A DNA stretch of 19,146 nucleotides from an uncultured Bacteroidales bacterium. GTDB taxonomy: Bacteria; Bacteroidota; Bacteroidia; Bacteroidales; Muribaculaceae. Below, piece by piece: positions 16,001 to 19,146 of this stretch (the first letter of the stretch is position 1; each line of letters begins with the position of its first letter). The translations under genes and the position numbers were made by a program. The stretch spans positions 1-19,146 of the forward strand of contig USHH01000013.1 in assembly GCA_900554345.1 (NCBI GenBank). The letters run 5' to 3'. The notes beneath the pieces are model-generated. The model worked only from the letters and a program-made list of their open reading frames with translations. It was not told where the DNA came from and did no database searches.

Positions 16001-17571
16001 CGGAGCATCTTGAGGTAGAGGCTCTGCGAGGTGTTGGAGATGTCGCTGGAGAACTCGCCCACCTGATAGACGCGTCCGTTGTAGGTGTATTCGTATGCCA
16101 CGGCAAGCACCTCGTCGGTGTTGAGGGCCTGTTTGAGGGATATGTATCCGAGAGTGGAATTGAGGGTATATTCCGACGATTTCAGAAGCCTTGCGCTCTC
16201 CACCTTCTCATAGTCGCGACCGCCTGTGATGCCGTAGGCCTGGAGCGGAGCGAGCACTTGCGTGACCTGACTGATCTCACGGGCGCCTGGATAATCGTTC
16301 TTTATCACGCTGAGCAGGTTGTTGCTCTGGTTGGATGGCACGGCCGTCGACATGTCGGGCACCCAGAAATCGTTGGCGAGACGGGTATTCTCACCGAGAT
16401 CCATGAATCCGACGAAATTCCGGGCCTCCTCGAAGCGGCTGTTCTTGTTGGTGATCCACACCTCGATGCGCGTGATGTTGATGCCGGAGGAGACGTGCGG
16501 CAGTCGGGATGCGAACTGGTCGTAGTTGTCGTAGAAATACTGGGCCAGGAAGAAATGGCGGTTGGCGTCGTAGTTGTCGGCCTTGATGCTGTATTTGGTG
16601 GTCTGCACGCCGCCCTGGGTGTTGACGGTCTTCGACTCGCTGTTCTGCTGGCTCACGAGCCCGGTGAGGGTAAGTTTGCCGAACTGGAGCTTGGTCTTGA
16701 TACCGAAGAGGCTCGTACCGCCGCGTATCAGACTGGAGCCGGTGGTCATGCTCACATTACCGGCCTCGATGTTCTTGATGATCTCGTCTTCCTTCCCTTC
16801 ATAGTTGAGTTTGAGGTTCTTGGAGTCGAAATCGAACGTCGCGTCGGTGTTGTAGGTCATGTTGAACTTCATCTTGTCGCCGACGGAGGCTGCGATGGTG
16901 GCCTGTATCTTCTGGTCGAAGTCGAAGAAGGTCTTGCGGCGCGACTTGAGGGACAGCGCGGGGTTGTCGGTCTTGTTGCTCTTGATGCCCATCGACACCT
17001 GGATGGAGCCCTGTGTGGTGAGACGCACGCCGCCGGGGCCGAACACCTTCTCGAGGGGGCCGAGCGAGAAATTCATGTCGAGGATGTTGAACGGCTCCTT
17101 GTCTTTCTGAAGGAAGCTCTCGGCGTTGCGCTGCTGGAAATACCCGAAGAGCTCGCGGCGTGTCATCATCTCGTTATACTGCTCGGGAGTGAGTGTATAA
17201 GGAGTAAGGATGTCGTTGTCGCCGAGCTTGGTGTGGATGTAATAGAGCTTTGTGGCGGGGTCGTAGACTATCTCGGTCTTGATGTTGGACGGATCGGAGA
17301 GGTCGGCCGCATACTCGCGTCCCACATAATCGTCATACTCAGTGGGGAGCGTGGGCGCCACCGGAGCCGGAAGCGCGAGGCTGTCGGGAAGGGCGGCAGT
17401 CGGATTGATGTCGGGTGTGAATGGAGGTGGCGGGGGCTTGAGCCGAGAGTTCTGCTGTTGCTGCGCCGTGACGGCGAGCGCCAGACAGCAGGCTACGAAA
17501 AGAGCCACCGCCGTGGTGACCGGCAGCCGCTTGAGTCCGAGATATGTGGCGAGATCGCGCAGGCAGTTCAT
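10054..17571 (-). CDS. sprA: SprA/Sov, outer-membrane translocon of the type IX secretion system
   Basis: A 2505-residue protein, matching the usual ~2400-2500 of SprA (Flavobacterium) and Sov (Porphyromonas). In this family it forms a very large single-chain outer-membrane beta-barrel through which folded T9SS cargo leaves the cell, with PorV as a plug or shuttle partner. Residues 1-36 are a signal peptide (hydrophobic VALFVACCLALAVTA before QQQQ). A proline-rich stretch (KPPPPPFTPD) and the conserved SprA N-terminal region follow (RRELFGYFQQRNAESF, PFNILDMNFSLGPLEKVFGP). The rest is long alternating amphipathic strands with many aromatic and Asn/Thr residues, as expected of a barrel. ATG 17571 directly follows the TGA of ruvA (TGAATG, no gap), so translation is probably coupled and both genes share the ruvA promoter. 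From memory, ruvA-sprA adjacency recurs in Bacteroidetes. The frame is intact throughout. Other T9SS core genes (porV, gldKLMN) are not in the window. Confidence 0.96.
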   Translation of the reverse strand: MNCLRDLATYLGLKRLPVTTAVALFVACCLALAVTAQQQQNSRLKPPPPPFTPDINPTAALPDSLALPAPVAPTLPTEYDDYVGREYAADLSDPSNIKTEIVYDPATKLYYIHTKLGDNDILTPYTLTPEQYNEMMTRRELFGYFQQRNAESFLQKDKEPFNILDMNFSLGPLEKVFGPGGVRLTTQGSIQVSMGIKSNKTDNPALSLKSRRKTFFDFDQKIQATIAASVGDKMKFNMTYNTDATFDFDSKNLKLNYEGKEDEIIKNIEAGNVSMTTGSSLIRGGTSLFGIKTKLQFGKLTLTGLVSQQNSESKTVNTQGGVQTTKYSIKADNYDANRHFFLAQYFYDNYDQFASRLPHVSSGINITRIEVWITNKNSRFEEARNFVGFMDLGENTRLANDFWVPDMSTAVPSNQSNNLLSVIKNDYPGAREISQVTQVLAPLQAYGITGGRDYEKVESARLLKSSEYTLNSTLGYISLKQALNTDEVLAVAYEYTYNGRVYQVGEFSSDISNTSQSLYLKMLRSTTVAPELPMWKLMMKNVYSLGAYQLQKKNFKLNIKYLSDTTGTEITYLPVGEIANQPLLQVMNLDRLDSNQESNPDGFFDYVEGYTVQPSNAKIIFPVAEPFGAWLERKIGNPELAAQYVYKELYDSTLVVARQFADKNKYSLSGEYQASNGATIRLNAMNVPRGSVVVTAGGVVLTENSDYTVDYSMGIVTITNQSIIDSGTNVSVTLENQSMFSMQRKTLLGLDAQYRFNKDFTLGGTILNFSEKALTEKVSIGDEVINNTMWGLNLNYNKEFMWLTNLINKVPTINATAPSAFRINAEFAQLVPHKQKTGSNKGSSYIDDFENTQIGLDLRSPYSWFLASTPYDPGSDPMFPEASLSNNVDYGKNRALLNWYYIDRMFTQKNSSLLPGYLKNDLEQLSNPYVREVTVNEIYPGRDINYGEANYIQTLNLSFYPKERGPYNLDADNIDDQGNLLYPEKRWGGIMRKLDNTNFETSNVEYLQFWLLDPFLDEKNPNREGGDLYINFGEISEDVLKDGMKSYENGLPVDGDNQFISTTVWGRVSTQNSLTYAFENTPDARLLQDVGLDGLPDESEFEFDSYKDYLDRLRAKLPASTIETMQADPFSPMNDPAGDDYHFFRSNYYDDIRASILDRYKRYNGVEGNSLSPDQSSNPYYQSARSVPDVEDVNQDNTLNEYERYFEYKVSIRPEDLVVGKNHITDVQISNQRTRDGKSIEVRWYQFKIPLTQPDRVVGNIRDFSTIRFARMFMTGFKETTHLRFASLELMRGEWRDYKFNLNSRNDSPAEGELDMSVVNIEENDQREPVNYVLPPGVDRIQDPGQSQATQLNEQSLSLKVTGLQPGDARGIYKNTQLDLRIYRRLQMWVHAEALIDNITNTRNGDLALFVRLGSDVKNNYYEYEIPLDLTPPSSDYNNFNSADRAKVWPINNFLNVPFEVFTDLKTERNRAKSEGADGVGYGVLYSHLDPDNDRNTVSVLGNPSLSDVRVMLIGIRNKSNSVKDGTIWVNELKVTEFNEDGGWALKTNMNLSVSDLAMVNFTYNKETAGFGGVDQGLSQRRLDDYEQYNLAVQGDVGKLLPEKAQLQAPVYYSLSKDKVTPKYNPLDQDILLKDALDAAVTKHEKDSIKSFALTTKRVESFSVSGLRFNVKSKNPMPWDPANFTVSFSFNKQKNIDPTTEYEVTNDYRGSFQYSYSPYVKGWKPFSFIKGKGKTAKWLRDWELNWLFNNLTFYTSMTRYYYEQQTRSEVDMNFQLPVQVSKNFLWDRQLSLTWNFTQSLNFSFSSNTTARIEETVGAVNKRLFPDKYRDWKDTVWSSIKGLGTPWNYNQTFTGSYRAPFNKIAFLDYLTANVTYNSTYKWDKGATVDGLYLGNSIQNQSTWNADGRLNFETLFNKSKYLQEINKRFSSSQRGNPRNQGRNKDNTPKTPKRNEPKKYERAMYLSMDTTTTIRHNMRTRKLKISATLDDGTPYVLKTKIKDDNNIEILNRDSVLVKILIREQSKKESRNFASELAAYSLRFLMMPRTLSIRWRNSHSLNLPQFSPNIGDVFGQSTKYGPMSPGLDFAFGFFDESYVNKALDRGWLITNSEQTSPAIWNQGQEFNFELTLEPIRGLKVTLTSNLTDNKTRQMQFMFAGMPTSHSGSYTRTHIALASALKGSKAEDGYSSEAFSKFLSYIPVIAERVQGQYDGMSYPTTGFMEGNALGGTPFNPQNGVVSSTSSDVLIPAFIAAYSGYDPHKVTLQHFPGLESMRPNWKVTYDGFLQMGNMSKWFKAFTLNHAYQCTYSIGSYSSYMNWVSVAGDLGFIQDELTQMPVPSSPFNISSVAITEKFAPLIGVTFTLHNDMTFNAEYRDARTLNLNSSAGQIVETTSKQFSIGAGYKIANFNKIIKIGSQQGNTNNDLSINLDVALSNNQSLIRKIETAYTQATQGTKTFSINFMASYQMSRRLTVSAFFDHQVNTPLVSNASYPTSNSNYGIAFNLSLAR

Positions 17572-18159
17572 TCAGAGCAACTTCAGGGCCTCTTTAATGG
17601 CCTTTTCCGTGCTCATGGCCGGGTCGGAGGCGAAAAGCTTCTTCAGCGCCTTCTGGCTCTGCTGCTGGGTGAAGCCGAGCATCACCAGGGCAGCCAGGGC
17701 GTCGTCGTAGGCCTCGCCGGCCACAGGAGCACTTGAAATAAACGCTCCTGCATCATCTTTTATTTTATCCTTCAGGTCTACAATTATTCTTTGCGCGGTC
17801 TTGGCGCCGACCCCCTTCACGGCCTTGAGGGCGGAGTCGTTGCCGGAGGCGATGGCCCCGCGGAGCTGGTCGGCGGTGAGGGCGGAGAGGATGAGCCGGG
17901 CCGTGTTGGGGCCTACGCCACTCACTCCTATAAGCAGGCGGAAGAGCTCCCGCCCCGTCTCCGTGAGGAATCCGTAGAGCAGATGGGCGTCCTCGCGGAT
18001 GCTCTCGTGGATAAAGAGCTTTGCGGAGCCGGCCGCTCCGGAATTGAGGGCGCTGTAGTCGATGAGGGTGATGTTGATCTCATACCCTATCCCTCCGCAG
18101 TCTATCACGCAATAGGTGGGTGTGAGCTCGGCGATTTTGCCCGAGATATAGTAGATCAT
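17572..18159 (-). CDS. ruvA: Holliday junction branch-migration protein RuvA
   Basis: RuvA, 195 residues, the usual size. As a tetramer it binds Holliday junctions and loads the RuvB motor for branch migration in recombination and repair. Domain I (OB fold, ~1-62) starts MIYYISGKI and contains CGGIGYEI. Domain II has two helix-hairpin-helix motifs, GVSGVGPNTARLIL (~78-91) and VKGVGAKTAQRII (~114-126). After a flexible linker rich in Ala/Ser/Gly (~137-150), domain III (~150-195), which contacts RuvB, is complete (DDALAALVMLGF, KAIKEALKLL). It is the first gene of a two-gene unit with sprA and diverges from recR. It has a consensus promoter with a leader of about 23 bases. No ruvB or ruvC is next to it in the window. 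Confidence 0.97.
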   Translation of the reverse strand: MIYYISGKIAELTPTYCVIDCGGIGYEINITLIDYSALNSGAAGSAKLFIHESIREDAHLLYGFLTETGRELFRLLIGVSGVGPNTARLILSALTADQLRGAIASGNDSALKAVKGVGAKTAQRIIVDLKDKIKDDAGAFISSAPVAGEAYDDALAALVMLGFTQQQSQKALKKLFASDPAMSTEKAIKEALKLL

Positions 18160-18185
18160 AACGGTTGTCGGTGTGAATTACGATG

Positions 18186-18216
18186 CAAAAGTAATCAAAA
18201 TCCCGATATGGTCAAA
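18186..18216 (-). promoter_or_regulatory. Bacteroidetes -33/-7 promoter of ruvA-sprA
   Basis: On the minus strand, TTTG (18216-18213), a 19-base spacer and TACTTTTG (18193-18186) match TTTG-N19-21-TAnnTTTG. Transcription should start near 18182, about 23 bases before the ruvA ATG. It is arranged back to back with the recR promoter, the two -33 boxes being 35 bases apart. Confidence 0.85.
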
Positions 18217-18251
18217 GCTGACGGCGCCCATCACGGCCGGATGCAGGGGAT

Positions 18252-18282
18252 TTTGCGGATAGGGAGTAAATAGCTAACTTTG
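18252..18282 (+). promoter_or_regulatory. Bacteroidetes -33/-7 promoter of recR
   Basis: TTTG (18252-18255), a 19-base spacer and TAACTTTG (18275-18282) match the consensus. Only four bases separate the -7 element from the recR ATG, so the predicted transcript start (around 18286) practically coincides with the start codon. Confidence 0.85.
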
Positions 18283-18286
18283 CACC

Positions 18287-18916
18287 ATGCAAGAGCAATA
18301 TAACTCGCCGCTTCTGGAGAATGCGGTGACCGAACTATCGAAACTGCCGGGCATCGGACGCAAGACGGCGCTTCGCCTGGCCCTCCACCTTCTGCGTCGC
18401 GACGCCACGGAGGCTGAGGCGCTCGGCAACGCCATCATCGAGATGAGACGCGACATCCGCTATTGCCGCGTCTGCCACAACATCAGCGACGTCGAGACAT
18501 GTGCCATCTGCTCCGACACACACCGCGACAGCGCCACGATCTGCGTGGTGGAGAACGTGAAGGACGTGATCACGATAGAGTCCACCCACAGCCACCGCGG
18601 GCGCTATCACGTGCTGGGCGGCCTCATCTCCCCCATCGAGGGCATAGGCCCGGGCGACCTGGCTATCGACTCGCTCGTGGAGAGGGTGGCTGCCGGCGAC
18701 ATCAACGAGGTGATCCTCGCCCTGAGCCCCACAATCGAGGGCGACACCACCAACTATTACATCTACAGGCGCCTGAAGGCCTATCCGGTGAAGATCACGA
18801 TGCTTGCCCGCGGTCTGAGCATGGGCAACGAGCTGGAATATGCCGACGAGCTGACCCTCGGCCGCTCGATACAGGACAGGGTGCTTTTCTCAGACACGAT
18901 AAGCGATGGAATGTAA
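18287..18916 (+). CDS. recR: Recombination mediator RecR
   Basis: RecR, 209 residues, near the family's usual ~200. With RecO (and RecF) it helps load RecA on SSB-coated single-stranded DNA at gaps. Visible in order: an N-terminal helix-hairpin-helix (LPGIGRKTALRLALHLL, ~20-36); a C4 zinc finger with Cys60, Cys63, Cys72 and Cys75 (CRVC, then CAIC); a Toprim domain from ~84 (TICVVENVKDV, then GRYHVLGGLISP, GPGDLAIDSL); and the C-terminal segment ILALSPTIEGDTTNYYI. ATG 18287 is fixed by the HhH starting soon after it, by the next in-frame ATG being about 50 codons on, and by the promoter immediately upstream, which implies leaderless translation. It overlaps the next gene by 11 bases. Confidence 0.97.
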   Translation: MQEQYNSPLLENAVTELSKLPGIGRKTALRLALHLLRRDATEAEALGNAIIEMRRDIRYCRVCHNISDVETCAICSDTHRDSATICVVENVKDVITIESTHSHRGRYHVLGGLISPIEGIGPGDLAIDSLVERVAAGDINEVILALSPTIEGDTTNYYIYRRLKAYPVKITMLARGLSMGNELEYADELTLGRSIQDRVLFSDTISDGM

Positions 18917-19146
18917 TCACCAGGCAAACGACATAAGGGCACTCGCCCTGCGGGCCGTGGAGCCGGGCGACGCGGCCCTGCTCTATGAGGTGGAGAACGA
19001 CGCCGAGGCATGGGACGACGGCGACACGGTAGCCCCCTACTCCATGCATACCCTCGAGGAATACGCGCGCAGCTACAGGGCAGACCCTTTCGCCGACGGA
19101 CAGCTAAGGCTGATCGCCATAGACACGAAGAGCGGCGAGCCGGCGG
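18906..19146 (+). CDS. GNAT-family N-acetyltransferase, N-terminal part (cut by window edge)
   Basis: An open frame without stop from ATG 18906 to the window end (80 codons and one base), overlapping the last 11 bases of recR in another frame (ATGGAATGTAA), which indicates an operon with coupled translation. The visible part has the RimJ/RimL-like GNAT beginning: LRAVEPGDAALLYEVENDAE, then AWDD, then APYSMHTLEEYARSY and a strand QLRLIAIDTKSGEP that would lead to the acetyl-CoA-binding core, which lies outside the window. GNATs transfer acetyl from acetyl-CoA to an amine; the substrate cannot be told from this part. The family call rests on the N-terminal pattern and on my recollection that a GNAT often follows recR in Bacteroidales. 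Confidence 0.8.
   Translation, partial: MECNHQANDIRALALRAVEPGDAALLYEVENDAEAWDDGDTVAPYSMHTLEEYARSYRADPFADGQLRLIAIDTKSGEPA

Noticed and set aside
15073..17736. An 887-codon open frame on the plus strand, antisense to sprA and ruvA
   Set aside because: Its codons are the exact mirror of the sprA codons (third base against first), so it stays open simply because sprA avoids TTA, CTA and TCA. Other long antisense frames over sprA (10144, 11089, 13903) are in the same mirrored phase. No promoter or recognisable domain was seen.

Overview
The window reads as a chromosomal segment of a moderately GC-rich member of the Bacteroidales. The order is well supported: there is a full-length SprA/Sov-type type IX secretion (T9SS) translocon, a single-polypeptide TPR-membrane-AraC regulator, an Omp28-domain secreted protein, and promoters of the Bacteroidetes form TTTG-N19-21-TAnnTTTG. 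A gut Muribaculaceae-like genome fits the style of the proteins, but that is an inference.

Layout. Bases 1-1728 are the C-terminal two thirds of clpB, closed by a strong terminator. Bases 1801-2056 hold no gene but can fold into a multi-helix RNA in front of a small exported thioredoxin-fold protein that lacks the catalytic cysteines (2057-2521, then a terminator). Bases 2638-4485 are a TPR-membrane-AraC regulator broken by one in-frame TAA inside its membrane helix. Its promoter is overlaid by a perfect 10+10 bp inverted repeat. Next come two large exported proteins: a modular beta-sandwich protein with a duplicated ~250-residue unit (4652-7834), and a choice-of-anchor-J/Omp28 protein with a T9SS-like C-terminal domain (7958-9919). 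Convergent to these, on the minus strand, is the ruvA-sprA pair (18159-10054), whose stop and start codons abut. Divergent from ruvA is recR (18287-18916), which overlaps the start of a GNAT acetyltransferase cut by the right edge (18906-19146).

How it fits together. SprA is the outer-membrane channel of T9SS, and at least one of the two neighbouring exported proteins ends in a plausible T9SS sorting domain, so machinery and probable cargo sit side by side. The regulator upstream of the exported proteins would be the natural candidate to control them, but as sequenced its sensor half and DNA-binding half are separated by a stop codon. clpB, ruvA and recR are housekeeping genes.

The items most worth a second look are the nonsense codon in the regulator, the palindrome on its promoter, the structured RNA candidate at 1876-2031, the predicted leaderless recR transcript, and the duplicated module of the large exported protein. 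I found no CRISPR array, insertion sequence, tRNA or rRNA.
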